NCBI RefSeq assembly: GCF_002221505.1
Contig: NZ_CP011036.1
Coordinates: forward strand, 248,001 to 312,000
Origin: Pseudoalteromonas nigrifaciens
GTDB taxonomy: Bacteria > Pseudomonadota > Gammaproteobacteria > Enterobacterales > Alteromonadaceae
Length of the DNA: 64,000 bases
Direction: 5' to 3'
The translations under genes were made by a program, and so were the position numbers. Shown here one piece after another: positions 1-10,822 of this stretch; positions within the stretch are counted from its first letter, which is position 1; the number at the start of each line of letters is the position of its first letter. The notes under the pieces were generated by a model that saw nothing but the letters and a program-made list of their open reading frames with translations, searched no databases and was not told where the DNA came from.

Positions 1-1639
1 TGGTCAAAACTTGCGCGTGGCATTTATGCCATGGAATGGTTATAACTTCGAGGATTCAATCTTACTATCAGAGCGCGTAGTTGAAGAAGATCGTCTAACG
101 ACTATCCACATTCAAGAACTACAGTGTATTGCCCGTGATACTAAATTAGGTTCTGAAGAGATCACTGCAGATATCCCGAATGTGGGCGAATCTGCACTAG
201 GCAAGCTTGATGAATCAGGCGTTGTTTATATTGGTGCTGAAGTTAAAAGCGGCGATATTCTAGTAGGTAAAGTGACTCCGAAAGGCGAAACGCAATTAAC
301 TCCTGAAGAGAAGCTACTACGAGCTATCTTCGGCGAAAAAGCGTCTGATGTTAAAGACAGCTCTTTACGTGTACCAAATTCTGTAACTGGTACTGTAATT
401 GATGTGCAAGTTTTCACCCGTGATGGTGTTGAAAAAGATAAGCGTGCGTTAGAAGTTGAAGAAATGCAGCTTCGCGATGCGAAGAAAGACTTCAACGAAG
501 AGTTCCGTATTCTAGAAGCTGGTGTATTAGACCGTGCGCGTAAGTTACTTATCGCAGCTGGCTTTGATGAAGACAAATTAGCGTTATTAAATGCTGAGAA
601 GCTACTTACGCAAAGCCTTGCTGAAGAAGACAAGCAAGCTGAGCTTGAGCAATTAGCAGCCCAGTATGACGAGCTTAAAGCTGAATACGATAAGAAGTTT
701 GAAAACAAACGTCGTAAAATCACTCAAGGCGATGACCTAGCACCTGGCGTACTTAAGATTGTTAAAGTATACCTAGCTGTTAAACGTTGTATCCAACCGG
801 GTGATAAAATGGCGGGTCGTCATGGTAACAAAGGTGTTATCTCGACTATCGTACCAGTAGAAGATATGCCATACGATGATAAAGGTCGTACGGTAGATAT
901 CGTACTTAACCCACTGGGTGTACCATCACGTATGAACATCGGTCAGATCCTTGAAACACATATGGGTCTAGCTGCACGTGGTATTGGTGAACGCATTGAA
1001 GAAATGATGAAAGAGCAACGTGAGCTGCATGAGTTACGCGCCTTCATCAAGCAAGCCTACGAAATTGGCGAATCTCGTCAAGTAGTAGACATTGATAGCT
1101 TTACAGATGACGAAATTCGTCGTTTGGCTGAAAACTTAAAAGGTGGTTTACCAATAGCTACTCCAGCATTTGATGGCGCGAAAGAAAACGAAATCAAAGA
1201 CATGCTAGAGCTTGCGGGCTACCCAAGAAGTGGTCAGGTTACACTTTATGATGGCCGTACTGGCGATCAGTTCGAACGTCAAGTAACCGTAGGTTACATG
1301 TACATGCTGAAACTGAATCACTTAGTTGATGACAAAATGCATGCGCGTTCTACTGGTTCTTATAGCCTTGTTACTCAGCAGCCGCTGGGTGGTAAAGCAC
1401 AGTTCGGTGGCCAGCGTTTTGGTGAGATGGAAGTATGGGCACTTGAAGCTTACGGTGCTGCTTACACTCTACAAGAAATGCTAACAGTGAAATCGGATGA
1501 CGTGAACGGTCGTACTAAGATGTATAAAAACATCGTTGATGGTAACCATAAAATGGAACCAGGTATGCCAGAATCGTTTAACGTATTGTTAAAAGAAATC
1601 CGCTCACTGGGTATCAACATCGAGTTGGAAGAAAATTAA
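1..1639 (+). CDS. rpoB: RNA polymerase subunit beta, 3' part (5' end outside window)
   Basis: This is the C-terminal part of the beta subunit of core RNA polymerase. The reading frame is open from the first full codon at position 2, so the gene continues to the left of the window; the internal TTG at 11 is not a real start. About 545 residues are visible, against roughly 1340 for the whole protein. They include the active-site stretch [15 protein letters not shown] near visible residue 265 and the usual C-terminus ending [11 protein letters not shown]. rpoC follows after 104 bases in the normal rpoBC order. Identification is secure. Confidence 0.98.
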   Translation, partial: GQNLRVAFMPWNGYNFEDSILLSERVVEEDRLTTIHIQELQCIARDTKLGSEEITADIPNVGESALGKLDESGVVYIGAEVKSGDILVGKVTPKGETQLTPEEKLLRAIFGEKASDVKDSSLRVPNSVTGTVIDVQVFTRDGVEKDKRALEVEEMQLRDAKKDFNEEFRILEAGVLDRARKLLIAAGFDEDKLALLNAEKLLTQSLAEEDKQAELEQLAAQYDELKAEYDKKFENKRRKITQGDDLAPGVLKIVKVYLAVKRCIQPGDKMAGRHGNKGVISTIVPVEDMPYDDKGRTVDIVLNPLGVPSRMNIGQILETHMGLAARGIGERIEEMMKEQRELHELRAFIKQAYEIGESRQVVDIDSFTDDEIRRLAENLKGGLPIATPAFDGAKENEIKDMLELAGYPRSGQVTLYDGRTGDQFERQVTVGYMYMLKLNHLVDDKMHARSTGSYSLVTQQPLGGKAQFGGQRFGEMEVWALEAYGAAYTLQEMLTVKSDDVNGRTKMYKNIVDGNHKMEPGMPESFNVLLKEIRSLGINIELEEN

Positions 1640-1646
1640 GCCAATT

Positions 1647-1674
1647 AGATGCTGCAGTTAACGCTGCAGCATCT
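1647..1674 (+). other. Intercistronic hairpin between rpoB and rpoC
   Basis: A perfect 11-bp inverted repeat (AGATGCTGCAG and its complement) with the 6-base loop TTAACG lies eight bases after the rpoB stop codon. No T-run follows it, so it does not look like an intrinsic terminator. It could be an RNase III processing site or an mRNA stabilising element. The function is inferred; the repeat itself is plain in the sequence. Confidence 0.7.
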
Positions 1675-1743
1675 GTTACGGCCGAATAGAATGTAGGGAC
1701 GAGACTACCCGTCCTCAAGATTAACTCCGACAGGAGAGCTAAG

Positions 1744-4700
1744 GTGAAAGACTTACTTAAGTTTCTGAAGCAACAAAATAAGACCGAAGAATTCGATGCA
1801 ATTCGCATTGGTCTTGCTTCACCAGACATGGTTCGTTCGTGGTCATACGGTGAAGTAAAGAAACCTGAGACTATTAACTACCGTACTTTCAAGCCTGAGC
1901 GCGATGGCTTATTCTGTGCCCGTATTTTCGGCCCAGTGAAAGATTATGAATGCTTATGTGGTAAATATAAGCGTCTTAAACACCGCGGTGTGATCTGTGA
2001 GAAGTGTGGCGTTGAAGTTACACTCACTAAAGTGCGACGCGATCGTATGGGTCATATTGACCTTGCGAGCCCAGTTGCGCATATTTGGTTTTTAAAATCA
2101 TTACCGTCACGTATCGGCTTAATGCTAGATATGACGCTTCGTGATATTGAACGTGTTCTTTACTTCGAATCATTCGTAGTAACTGAGCCTGGTATGACAA
2201 CGCTTGAGCGTGGTCAGCTATTAGGTGAAGAAGAATACTTAGATGCACTTGAAGAGCATGGTGATGAATTTGAAGCTAAGATGGGTGCTGAAGCAGTTTT
2301 AGACTTGCTTCGTGAACTCGATCTTGCACAATTAATTGCTGAAATGCGTGAAGAGTTACCAACAATTAACTCTGAAACTAAGCGTAAAAAAATCACCAAA
2401 CGTCTTAAGTTAATGGAATCGTTCCACCAATCAGGTAACAACCCTGAGTGGATGATCATGACAGTACTTCCAGTATTGCCACCTGATCTACGCCCATTAG
2501 TACCACTAGACGGTGGTCGTTTTGCGACGTCTGATCTAAATGACCTTTACCGTCGTGTTATTAACCGTAATAACCGTCTTAAGCGTCTATTAGATTTAGC
2601 AGCACCAGATATTATCGTACGCAACGAAAAACGTATGTTACAAGAAGCGGTAGATGCGCTACTTGATAACGGTCGTCGTGGTCGTGCAATTACAGGTTCT
2701 AACAAACGTCCTCTTAAATCTCTTGCCGATATGATCAAGGGTAAGCAAGGTCGTTTCCGTCAGAACTTACTTGGTAAGCGTGTGGATTATTCAGGCCGTT
2801 CTGTAATTACAGTGGGTCCTACACTTAAGCTTCACCAATGTGGTCTTCCTAAGAAGATGGCACTTGAGCTATTCAAACCATTTATCTATGGCAAATTAGA
2901 GCGTCGCGGCATGGCTACGACAATCAAAGCTGCGAAGAAGATGGTTGAACGTGAAATGCCGGAAGTATGGGATGTGCTTGACGAAGTAATTCGTGAACAT
3001 CCAGTATTACTTAACCGTGCACCAACACTTCACCGTTTGGGTATCCAAGCGTTTGAACCTGTGCTTATCGAAGGTAAAGCGATTCATTTGCATCCATTAG
3101 TATGTGCGGCCTACAACGCCGATTTCGATGGTGACCAAATGGCGGTACACGTACCGCTAACAATTGAAGCGCAGCTTGAAGCTCGTGCCTTAATGATGTC
3201 TACAAACAACATTCTATCTCCTGCGAATGGTGAGCCAATCATCGTTCCTTCACAGGATGTTGTATTGGGTCTTTATTACATGACTCGTGACCGTATTAAC
3301 GCTAAAGGCGAAGGCGCGATATTTAAAGATCCAAAAGAAGCAGAAAAAGCATACCGTAGTGGCAATGCAGACCTTCACGCAATTGTGAAAGTACGTATTA
3401 GTCAATCAGTTAAAAACGAAAACGGCGTAGTAGAAGATACTATCACTGTTATCGATACAACTGTTGGTCGTGCAATTCTGTCGCTAATTTTACCAAAAGG
3501 CATGCCGTATGAGTCAATCAATCAGCCGCTAGGTAAAAAGCAGATTTCTGGCTTAATTAATGAGTGTTACCGTCGTCTTGGTCTTAAAGACACAGTTATG
3601 TTTGCTGACCAAATTATGTACACCGGTTTCCATTATGCAATGAAGTCAGGTGTTTCAATCGGTATTGATGACTTAGTTATCCCACCGGTTAAAGCGCAGA
3701 TCATTGAAGCAGCTGAAGCTGAAGTTACTGAAATCAACCAACAATTCCAATCAGGTCTTGTAACGGCTGGTGAAAAGTACAATAAAGTTATCGATATTTG
3801 GTCACGTGTAAATGAAAACTTATCACGTGAGATGATGTCTAACTTGTCGAAAGACACAGTTATTAATGCACAAGGTGAAGAAGTAGAGCAAGCGTCATTT
3901 AACTCAGTGTTTATGATGGCCGACTCAGGTGCTCGTGGTAGTGCTGCTCAGATCCGTCAGTTGGCGGGTATGCGTGGTCTAATGGCACGTCCAGATGGTT
4001 CAATCATCGAGACACCAATCACAGCTAACTTCCGTGAAGGTCTAAACGTACTTCAGTACTTCATCTCAACGCATGGTGCGCGTAAAGGTCTTGCCGATAC
4101 AGCACTTAAAACAGCTAACTCTGGTTACCTAACGCGTCGTCTAGTAGACGTTGCACAAGATTTGGTAATCAATGAAGATGACTGTGGCACAGAAGATGGC
4201 TTAACAATGAAACCGCTTATTGAAGGTGGTGATGTTGTAGAAGCGCTTCGAGAACGTGTTCTAGGTCGTGTTGTTGCTGAAGATATTGTTATTCCAGGTA
4301 CTAATACAGTACTAGTTGAGCGTAACATTATGCTTGACGAAAAACTGTGTGACCTTTTAGAAGAGCATTCAGTAGATGAAGTTCGCGTACGTTCTGTTAT
4401 CACGTGTGATAATGACTTTGGTGTTTGTGCTAACTGTTACGGTCGTGACCTAGCACGTGGCCATATCATCAACGCAGGTGAATCAGTAGGTGTTATCGCG
4501 GCACAATCAATTGGTGAGCCAGGTACACAGTTAACGATGCGTACATTCCACATCGGTGGTGCGGCATCTAGAGCGTCTGCTGAGAATAATGTACAAGTTA
4601 AAACTAACGGTACATTAAAGCTTCACAACGCTAAGTACGTATTAAATACAGACGGTAAGATTGCTATTATTTCGCGTTCTACGGAAATTACTATCATTGA

Positions 4701-5916
4701 TAGTTATGGCCGTGAAAAAGAGCGTTATAAAGTACCTTACGGTGCAGTATTAACAGTACAAGACAATGCAGAAGTTCAAGGTAACGACATCGTTGCTACT
4801 TGGGACCCGCATAGTCACCCAATCGTACTTGAGCATAAGTCAAAAGTATCGTTCAGCGATATCGATGACTCGAATACTGAAACACAGACAGATGAACTAA
4901 CCGGTTTAACCCGTATAGTTGTTAAAGATCTTTCTAAAGCGAATGCGAAAGAACCTAAGCTTATCATTGAAAGTGAAGAGCGCGGCTTACAAGAAACACG
5001 TCTTCCTTCATTCACTACGATTGAAGTAATTGACGGCACGACAGTAAACCCAGGTGACGTATTAGCACGTATTCCGCAAGAAGGGTCGAAAACTCGTGAT
5101 ATCACGGGTGGTCTACCACGCGTAGCCGATTTATTCGAAGCTCGTAAACCGAAAGAACCAGCTATTTTAGCTGAAGTTACCGGTACAATTAGCTTTGGTA
5201 AAGAGACTAAAGGTAAGAAGCGTTTAGTTATTACTCCAGATGAAGGTGATCATTACGAAGAGATGATCCCTAAATGGCGTCAACTTAACGTGTTTGAAGG
5301 TGAACGAGTGTCTAAAGGTGAAGTTATCGCCGATGGTCCAGAATCACCGCATGACATCTTACGCTTACGTGGTGTGACTCATGTTGCTAACTACATTGTT
5401 AACGAAGTGCAAGAGGTTTACCGTTTGCAAGGCGTTAAGATCAATGACAAGCACATTGAAACTATTATTCGTCAAATGTTACGTAAATGTACCATTATGC
5501 ACGGTGGTGATACTGACTTCTTAGCCGGTGAGCAAATTGAAGTGGCACGCGTTAATATCGCAAACCGCGACCTTGAAGCTCAAGGTAAGATCCCAGCTAA
5601 GTTTGAAATCCAGTTAATGGGTATCACAAAAGCATCACTAGCAACAGAATCTTTCATCTCTGCAGCCTCTTTCCAAGAGACAACACGTGTTTTAACCGAC
5701 GCAGCAGTGAATGGTAAGAGCGATGAGTTACGCGGTCTGAAAGAAAACGTAATAGTGGGTCGTTTGATCCCAGCCGGTACCGGCTTTTCGTATCATCAAG
5801 AACGTATGGCTCGCCGTAAACAAAGCAAAGTAGTAGAAGAGCAGACTGTAAGTGCAGAAGAGGCAACTCAAGCGCTAACTGATGCTTTAAATGCGGATTT
5901 ATCTGGAAATCAATAA
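1744..5916 (+). CDS. rpoC: RNA polymerase subunit beta'
   Basis: This is the largest subunit of core RNA polymerase, carrying the catalytic magnesium site. It has 1390 residues, close to the 1407 of E. coli. The N-terminal zinc site is visible ([13 protein letters not shown], then CEKCG, residues about 70-90), as is the catalytic [12 protein letters not shown] near residue 460. A second zinc cluster ([11 protein letters not shown]) lies near residue 895. The start is GTG, preceded by an AGGAG ribosome binding site in the rpoB-rpoC gap. It is co-transcribed with rpoB. A hairpin and a terminator-like structure follow before rpsL. Confidence 0.99.
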   Translation: MKDLLKFLKQQNKTEEFDAIRIGLASPDMVRSWSYGEVKKPETINYRTFKPERDGLFCARIFGPVKDYECLCGKYKRLKHRGVICEKCGVEVTLTKVRRDRMGHIDLASPVAHIWFLKSLPSRIGLMLDMTLRDIERVLYFESFVVTEPGMTTLERGQLLGEEEYLDALEEHGDEFEAKMGAEAVLDLLRELDLAQLIAEMREELPTINSETKRKKITKRLKLMESFHQSGNNPEWMIMTVLPVLPPDLRPLVPLDGGRFATSDLNDLYRRVINRNNRLKRLLDLAAPDIIVRNEKRMLQEAVDALLDNGRRGRAITGSNKRPLKSLADMIKGKQGRFRQNLLGKRVDYSGRSVITVGPTLKLHQCGLPKKMALELFKPFIYGKLERRGMATTIKAAKKMVEREMPEVWDVLDEVIREHPVLLNRAPTLHRLGIQAFEPVLIEGKAIHLHPLVCAAYNADFDGDQMAVHVPLTIEAQLEARALMMSTNNILSPANGEPIIVPSQDVVLGLYYMTRDRINAKGEGAIFKDPKEAEKAYRSGNADLHAIVKVRISQSVKNENGVVEDTITVIDTTVGRAILSLILPKGMPYESINQPLGKKQISGLINECYRRLGLKDTVMFADQIMYTGFHYAMKSGVSIGIDDLVIPPVKAQIIEAAEAEVTEINQQFQSGLVTAGEKYNKVIDIWSRVNENLSREMMSNLSKDTVINAQGEEVEQASFNSVFMMADSGARGSAAQIRQLAGMRGLMARPDGSIIETPITANFREGLNVLQYFISTHGARKGLADTALKTANSGYLTRRLVDVAQDLVINEDDCGTEDGLTMKPLIEGGDVVEALRERVLGRVVAEDIVIPGTNTVLVERNIMLDEKLCDLLEEHSVDEVRVRSVITCDNDFGVCANCYGRDLARGHIINAGESVGVIAAQSIGEPGTQLTMRTFHIGGAASRASAENNVQVKTNGTLKLHNAKYVLNTDGKIAIISRSTEITIIDSYGREKERYKVPYGAVLTVQDNAEVQGNDIVATWDPHSHPIVLEHKSKVSFSDIDDSNTETQTDELTGLTRIVVKDLSKANAKEPKLIIESEERGLQETRLPSFTTIEVIDGTTVNPGDVLARIPQEGSKTRDITGGLPRVADLFEARKPKEPAILAEVTGTISFGKETKGKKRLVITPDEGDHYEEMIPKWRQLNVFEGERVSKGEVIADGPESPHDILRLRGVTHVANYIVNEVQEVYRLQGVKINDKHIETIIRQMLRKCTIMHGGDTDFLAGEQIEVARVNIANRDLEAQGKIPAKFEIQLMGITKASLATESFISAASFQETTRVLTDAAVNGKSDELRGLKENVIVGRLIPAGTGFSYHQERMARRKQSKVVEEQTVSAEEATQALTDALNADLSGNQ

Positions 5917-5944
5917 ACTAAACCAAATCAATAGATTAGGTTTT

Positions 5945-5971
5945 CGCAAGGTAGATATCTTCTACCTTGCG
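5945..5971 (+). other. Hairpin downstream of rpoC
   Basis: An 11-bp perfect inverted repeat (CGCAAGGTAGA with its complement) with a 5-base loop starts 29 bases after the rpoC stop. It has no T-run, so it is not a classical terminator. It may protect or process the rpoBC 3' end ahead of the T-rich terminator-like structure at 6013-6075. Confidence 0.65.
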
Positions 5972-5982
5972 AGCGGTTTAGG

Positions 5983-6018
5983 TTGACAGGTCAATCTTTG
6001 CTCATTAAAATTCCGCCA
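5983..6018 (+). promoter_or_regulatory. str operon promoter with GC-rich discriminator
   Basis: A consensus -35 box TTGACA (5983-5988) is separated by exactly 17 bases from the -10 box TAAAAT (6006-6011). The predicted start of transcription is about 6018. The bases between the -10 box and the start are TCCGCC. A GC-rich discriminator like this is typical of ribosomal promoters under growth-rate and ppGpp control (known biology; its action here is inferred). It would drive rpsL-rpsG-fusA-tuf independently of rpoBC. Confidence 0.8.
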
Positions 6019-6075
6019 CCCATTTACCTGTGCGTTTAAAACAAACTTGTAAAAACGGGCGGATTTTTTTATTTT
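6013..6075 (+). terminator. Probable rpoBC terminator overlapping the str promoter
   Basis: CCGCC (6013-6017) and TTTAC (6023-6027) can pair with GTAAA (6049-6053) and GGCGG (6058-6062). This gives a two-part stem followed by a run of T's (6064-6070 and 6072-6077). It fits an intrinsic terminator for transcripts arriving from rpoC. The upstream arm coincides with the discriminator of the rpsL promoter, so transcripts starting at about 6018 would lack that arm. Confidence 0.5.
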
Positions 6076-6109
6076 TTCAGTAGTAATTCTAATTTCAGGA
6101 GCTATTTAA

Positions 6110-6484
6110 ATGGCAACTATTAACCAGCTAGTGCGTAAGCCACGCCGTAGCAAGGTTACGAAAAGTAACTCAGCTGCGCTTAAAGCGTGTCCGCAAAAGC
6201 GCGGTGTATGTACTCGCGTATATACAACTACACCTAAGAAACCAAACTCGGCGTTACGTAAAGTAGCTCGTGTACGTTTAACTAACGGTTTCGAAGTAAC
6301 TTCATACATTGGTGGTGAAGGTCATAACCTTCAAGAGCACAGTGTAATCCTAATCCGTGGTGGTCGTGTTAAAGATTTACCAGGTGTGCGTTTTCACACC
6401 GTTCGTGGTGCACTTGACTGTGCAGGCGTTAGCGATCGTCGCCAAGCTCGTTCTAAATACGGTACTAAACGCCCTAAAGGCTAA
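6110..6484 (+). CDS. rpsL: 30S ribosomal protein S12
   Basis: S12 sits at the decoding centre of the 30S subunit and is the classical site of streptomycin-resistance mutations. The product has 124 residues, the normal length. The conserved motif [11 protein letters not shown] is at about residue 40, and the C-terminus ([15 protein letters not shown]) is typical. The ATG is preceded by a CAGGAG ribosome binding site. Lys43, the usual resistance position, is present as K in the KKPNS motif, so the wild-type form is predicted. It is the first gene of the str operon. Confidence 0.99.
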
Positions 6485-6582
6485 TAGTTCTCCGTTAGTA
6501 AGGCCAAGCACTAAATATTTTTAATTATTGTTTTGGGTTATTGACTCGATAAGAGCAAACCTGAATAAACCGGAGATACAAA

Positions 6583-7053
6583 ATGCCTAGAAGACGCGTA
6601 ATAGGTCAACGTAAAATTCTTCCAGATCCTAAGTTCGGATCGGAGCTTCTTGCGAAATTCGTAAACATCGTAATGTTAGATGGCAAGAAATCTACTGCTG
6701 AAAAAATCGTTTATGGTGCGCTAAATGTGGCTGCTGAGAAATCAGGCAAGTCGCACCTAGAAATCTTTGAAACGGCACTTGATAATATCCGCCCACAGGT
6801 AGAAGTTAAATCTCGCCGTGTTGGTGGTTCAACTTACCAAGTACCAGTTGAAGTACGTCCAGTTCGTCGTAACGCATTAGGTATGCGTTGGTTAGTAGAC
6901 GCTGCTCGTAAGCGTGGCGAAAAATCTATGGGCTTACGTTTAGCTCAAGAAATCGTTGACGCTGCTGACAACAAAGGCACTGCGGTTAAGAAACGTGAAG
7001 ACGTTCACCGTATGGCTGAAGCGAATAAAGCATTCGCTCATTACCGTTGGTAA
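6583..7053 (+). CDS. rpsG: 30S ribosomal protein S7
   Basis: S7 nucleates assembly of the 30S head and contacts the E-site tRNA. The 156-residue product begins [20 protein letters not shown] and contains the typical [12 protein letters not shown] segment, at the usual family length. A CCGGAG ribosome binding site lies just ahead of the ATG. It is the second gene of the str operon, 98 bases after rpsL and 27 bases before fusA. In E. coli, S7 represses translation of this operon; whether that control exists here cannot be read directly. Confidence 0.99.
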
Positions 7054-7080
7054 TCTGCCCTTAACCTTTAAGAGGATTTT

Positions 7081-9195
7081 ATGGCACGTACAACTCCACT
7101 TGAGCGCTATCGTAATATCGGTATTTGTGCTCACGTAGATGCAGGCAAAACCACCACAACAGAACGTATTCTGTTTTACACGGGTCTTTCTCATAAGATC
7201 GGTGAAACGCATGATGGTGCTGCAACTATGGACTGGATGGAGCAGGAACAAGAGCGTGGTATCACAATCACTTCTGCTGCAACTACGTGTTTCTGGAAAG
7301 GGATGGACGCTCAATTTGACGCTCATCGTATCAATATTATTGATACTCCAGGACACGTTGATTTCACTATCGAAGTAGAGCGTTCTTTACGCGTATTAGA
7401 TGGTGCGGTAGTTGTTCTTTGTGCTTCATCTGGTGTACAGCCGCAAACTGAGACAGTTTGGCGTCAAGCGAACAAATACGAAGTTCCAAGAATGATCTTC
7501 GTAAACAAAATGGATCGCACAGGCGCTGACTTCTTTGCAGTTGTTGACCAGGTGAAATCTCGTCTTGGAGCAACGCCTGTTCCAATTCAGTTGCCAATAG
7601 GCGCTGAAGACGGCTTTAAAGGTGTTATTGACCTGATTAAGATGAAAGCTATTAACTGGAACGAAGCGGACCAGGGAATGACTTTCACTTATGAGGCAAT
7701 ACCGGCAGAACTTCAGGAATTAGCCGATGAATGGCGCTCTCATTTAGTTGAAAGTGCTGCTGAAGCTACTGAAGAACTAATGGATAAATACTTAGAGGGT
7801 GAAGAGTTAAGTGAAGCCGAAATAAAAGAAGCTTTACGCCAACGTACATTAGCAAACGACATTGTTCCTATGACGTGTGGTAGCGCATTTAAAAACAAAG
7901 GTGTTCAAGCAGTGCTTGATTGCGTTGTTGAATACATGCCTGCTCCTACGCAAGTGAAACAAATTCAAGGTATCCTAGAAGATGGTACCGAAGAAGAGCG
8001 TCCTGCTGATGATAAAGCGCCGTTTGCTGCACTTGCATTTAAAATTGCAACGGACCCGTTTGTTGGCACCTTAACTTTTTTCCGTGTTTACTCTGGTACT
8101 GTTAAACAGGGTGACGCGGTATACAACCCAGTTAAAAGTAAGCGTGAGCGTCTTGGTCGTATCGTACAGATGCATTCAAACTCACGTGAAGAGATCAAAG
8201 AAGTCTTCGCAGGCGACATCGCGGCGGCTATTGGTCTCAAAGACGTAACAACAGGTGAAACACTGTGTGATCCGAAATCCATTATTACGCTTGAGCGTAT
8301 GGAATTTCCTGAACCAGTAATCTCTGTTGCGGTTGAGCCTCGCACAATCGCTGACCAAGATAAGATGGGGATCGCGCTGGGTAAACTAGCGGCTGAAGAT
8401 CCATCTTTTCGTGTACAAACCGACGAAGAATCGGGTCAGATTATAATATCTGGCATGGGTGAACTTCACCTCGATATCCTCGTCGAACGTATGAAACGTG
8501 AATTCAGTGTTGAATGTAACGTTGGTAAGCCGCAGGTTGCATACCGAGAAGCTATCCGTTCAACTGTTAAAGTTGAAGGTAAGTTTATACGTCAATCAGG
8601 TGGTCGTGGTCAATATGGTCACGTCTGGCTTAAACTTGAACCGATGGATATTACGGATGACGAAGCACCAATTTACGAGTTCGTTAACGAAACTGTAGGT
8701 GGTTCTATTCCCAAAGAATACGTCCCTGCGGTAGACAAAGGCATCCAAGAGCAAATGTCTCAAGGTGTGCTGGCAGGCTACCCATTACTTGGCGTTAAAG
8801 CGACTTTATATGATGGTTCATTCCATGATGTAGACTCGAATGAAATGGCATTTAAAATAGCAGGTTCATTGGCAATGAAGCAAGGCGCGCTGCAAGCGAG
8901 CCCGGTACTTTTAGAGCCAGTAATGAAGGTTGAAGTACTCACTCCTGAAGCAAACATGGGTGATGTAGTTGGTGACTTAAACCGTCGCCGCGGCATGATC
9001 GAAGGCATGGAAGATGCATTAGGTGGACTGAAGCAAATTAATGCACAGGTTCCCCTTTCTGAAATGTTTGGTTATGCTACTGACTTACGATCTGCAACAC
9101 AGGGTCGTGCTTCATACTCTATGGAGTTTTTGAAGTACGCCGAAGCATCGAAACATGTTGCAGAGACAATAATTTCAGCTCGCGCTGTAATATGA
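7081..9195 (+). CDS. fusA: Translation elongation factor G
   Basis: EF-G is the GTPase that drives translocation and, with RRF, ribosome recycling. At 704 residues it has the E. coli length. The P-loop [19 protein letters not shown] starts near residue 17, the switch II DTPGH near residue 88, and the NKMD guanine motif near residue 142. Domain IV carries [12 protein letters not shown] near residue 515. The start ATG follows an AGAGGA ribosome binding site in the short gap after rpsG. A 7-bp hairpin lies between it and tuf. This is the canonical copy in the str operon. Confidence 0.99.
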   Translation: MARTTPLERYRNIGICAHVDAGKTTTTERILFYTGLSHKIGETHDGAATMDWMEQEQERGITITSAATTCFWKGMDAQFDAHRINIIDTPGHVDFTIEVERSLRVLDGAVVVLCASSGVQPQTETVWRQANKYEVPRMIFVNKMDRTGADFFAVVDQVKSRLGATPVPIQLPIGAEDGFKGVIDLIKMKAINWNEADQGMTFTYEAIPAELQELADEWRSHLVESAAEATEELMDKYLEGEELSEAEIKEALRQRTLANDIVPMTCGSAFKNKGVQAVLDCVVEYMPAPTQVKQIQGILEDGTEEERPADDKAPFAALAFKIATDPFVGTLTFFRVYSGTVKQGDAVYNPVKSKRERLGRIVQMHSNSREEIKEVFAGDIAAAIGLKDVTTGETLCDPKSIITLERMEFPEPVISVAVEPRTIADQDKMGIALGKLAAEDPSFRVQTDEESGQIIISGMGELHLDILVERMKREFSVECNVGKPQVAYREAIRSTVKVEGKFIRQSGGRGQYGHVWLKLEPMDITDDEAPIYEFVNETVGGSIPKEYVPAVDKGIQEQMSQGVLAGYPLLGVKATLYDGSFHDVDSNEMAFKIAGSLAMKQGALQASPVLLEPVMKVEVLTPEANMGDVVGDLNRRRGMIEGMEDALGGLKQINAQVPLSEMFGYATDLRSATQGRASYSMEFLKYAEASKHVAETIISARAVI

Positions 9196-9208
9196 TTTTT
9201 AGCTTGTT

Positions 9209-9226
9209 TAACTCAATAGTGAGTTA
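9209..9226 (+). other. Short hairpin between fusA and tuf
   Basis: TAACTCA (9209-9215) and TGAGTTA (9220-9226) form a perfect 7-bp stem with loop ATAG in the 62-base fusA-tuf gap. There is no T-run directly behind it, though the following sequence is T-rich. It may be an mRNA processing or stability element; its role is unknown. Confidence 0.5.
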
Positions 9227-9257
9227 GACTTTAATTTCTTTATAGGAATTTTTTAAG

Positions 9258-10442
9258 ATGGCAAAAGCAAAGTTTGAACGCGTAAAACCGCATGTAAACG
9301 TAGGTACAATCGGCCACGTTGACCACGGTAAAACTACACTAACTGCAGCAATCACTAACGTACTTGCAAAAGTATACGGCGGTGTTGCTAAAGATTTCGC
9401 ATCAATCGATAACGCTCCAGAAGAGCGCGAACGTGGTATCACTATTTCAACGTCTCACGTTGAATACGATACACCTACACGTCACTACGCACACGTAGAT
9501 TGTCCTGGTCACGCCGATTATGTTAAAAACATGATCACTGGTGCTGCTCAAATGGATGGCGCTATCTTAGTAGTTGCTGCGACTGATGGCCCTATGCCAC
9601 AAACGCGTGAGCACATCCTACTTTCTCGTCAAGTTGGCGTTCCTTACATCATCGTGTTCATGAACAAATGTGACATGGTTGATGACGAAGAGCTACTTGA
9701 GCTAGTAGAAATGGAAGTTCGTGAACTTCTTTCAGAATACGATTTCCCAGGTGATGACTTACCACTAATTCAAGGTTCAGCACTTAAAGCGCTTGAAGGC
9801 GAGAAAGAGTGGGAAGATAAGATTGTTGAGCTTGCAAACGCACTTGATTCTTACATTCCAGAGCCACAGCGTGACATCGATAAGCCATTCATCATGCCTA
9901 TCGAAGACGTTTTCTCAATCCAAGGCCGTGGTACTGTTGTAACTGGTCGTGTTGAAGCTGGTATTATCCGCATCAACGACGAGATTGAAATTGTTGGTAT
10001 CCGTGATACAACTAAGTCAATCTGTACTGGTGTTGAAATGTTCCGTAAACTGCTTGACGAAGGTCGTGCTGGTGAGAACATTGGTGCACTTTTACGTGGT
10101 ACTAAGCGTGAAGACGTTGAACGTGGTCAAGTACTAGCTAAGCCTGGTTCAATCAAGCCACACACTACTTTTGAATCAGAAGTATACGTACTTTCAAAAG
10201 ATGAAGGTGGTCGTCATACTCCATTCTTCAAAGGTTACCGTCCACAGTTCTACTTCCGTACAACTGACGTAACTGGTGACGTACAGTTACCAGAAGGCGT
10301 AGAAATGGTAATGCCTGGTGATAACGTTAAGATGACAGTAACTCTAATCGCGCCAATCGCGATGGACGAAGGTCTTCGTTTCGCTATCCGTGAAGGTGGT
10401 CGTACTGTAGGCGCTGGCGTTGTTGCAAACATCGTAGCGTAA
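9258..10442 (+). CDS. tuf: Translation elongation factor Tu
   Basis: EF-Tu delivers aminoacyl-tRNA to the ribosomal A site as a GTP complex. The 394-residue product has the full GTPase signature: [11 protein letters not shown] near residue 19, DCPGH near 81 and NKCD near 136. Domains 2 and 3 ([10 protein letters not shown]; the C-terminal [11 protein letters not shown]) are intact. The ATG follows a TAGGA ribosome binding site. It is the last gene of the str operon and is followed by a strong terminator. Gammaproteobacteria often carry a second tuf copy elsewhere; only one is in this window. Confidence 0.99.
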   Translation: MAKAKFERVKPHVNVGTIGHVDHGKTTLTAAITNVLAKVYGGVAKDFASIDNAPEERERGITISTSHVEYDTPTRHYAHVDCPGHADYVKNMITGAAQMDGAILVVAATDGPMPQTREHILLSRQVGVPYIIVFMNKCDMVDDEELLELVEMEVRELLSEYDFPGDDLPLIQGSALKALEGEKEWEDKIVELANALDSYIPEPQRDIDKPFIMPIEDVFSIQGRGTVVTGRVEAGIIRINDEIEIVGIRDTTKSICTGVEMFRKLLDEGRAGENIGALLRGTKREDVERGQVLAKPGSIKPHTTFESEVYVLSKDEGGRHTPFFKGYRPQFYFRTTDVTGDVQLPEGVEMVMPGDNVKMTVTLIAPIAMDEGLRFAIREGGRTVGAGVVANIVA

Positions 10443-10467
10443 TAATTAGCCTAGCTAATTAGTACTA

Positions 10468-10496
10468 AAAAAACCGAGCTTACGCTCGGTTTTTTA
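10468..10496 (+). terminator. Intrinsic terminator after tuf
   Basis: CCGAGC (10475-10480), loop TTAC and GCTCGG (10485-10490) are flanked by seven A's and six T's. The A/T flanks extend the stem, giving a textbook rho-independent terminator for the str operon. Confidence 0.95.
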
Positions 10497-10499
10497 ATG

Positions 10500-10775
10500 C
10501 CTGATATAAAGTAAACCTTTTAGAACCTAGCTATAAAAAGAGTGCTTAGTGATTTTAAGAGGGGCTATTTAGGCAGGCTTACGATGGGGTAGCTAAGTGG
10601 TGTTTTGTCGCTGTGATTGATACTGTGTACTGTATTGGCATTGTAAGAAGTAAGGCTGGGCTGTAGTGCTAAATTAAAGTCCTGTTATTACCTTTGCTAC
10701 ATTAAGTCACTTAGGCTTGATTGGTTGGCTAATACTCTCTTTTAACTTTGGTCATTTATATTTATGGCTGGGATC
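10500..10775. other. Non-coding gap between tuf and pckA terminators
   Basis: Roughly 275 bases lie between two convergent terminators. I see no credible ORF, RNA gene or repeat in it. Confidence 0.6.
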
Positions 10776-10802
10776 AAAAACGCCAGCGTTAAGCTGGCGT
10801 TT
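10776..10802 (-). terminator. Intrinsic terminator after pckA
   Basis: AAACGCCAGC (10778-10787) and GCTGGCGTTT (10793-10802) form a 10-bp stem with a 5-base loop. Read on the minus strand, the stem runs directly into a T-run, so it terminates pckA transcription. Confidence 0.9.
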
Positions 10803-10822
10803 GTTATGCGAGGTTAAAGCTA

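Noticed and set aside
6956..7378. ORFs of 60-138 codons overlapping rpsG and fusA in other frames
   Set aside because: They are shadows of highly expressed genes with strong codon structure in the main frame.
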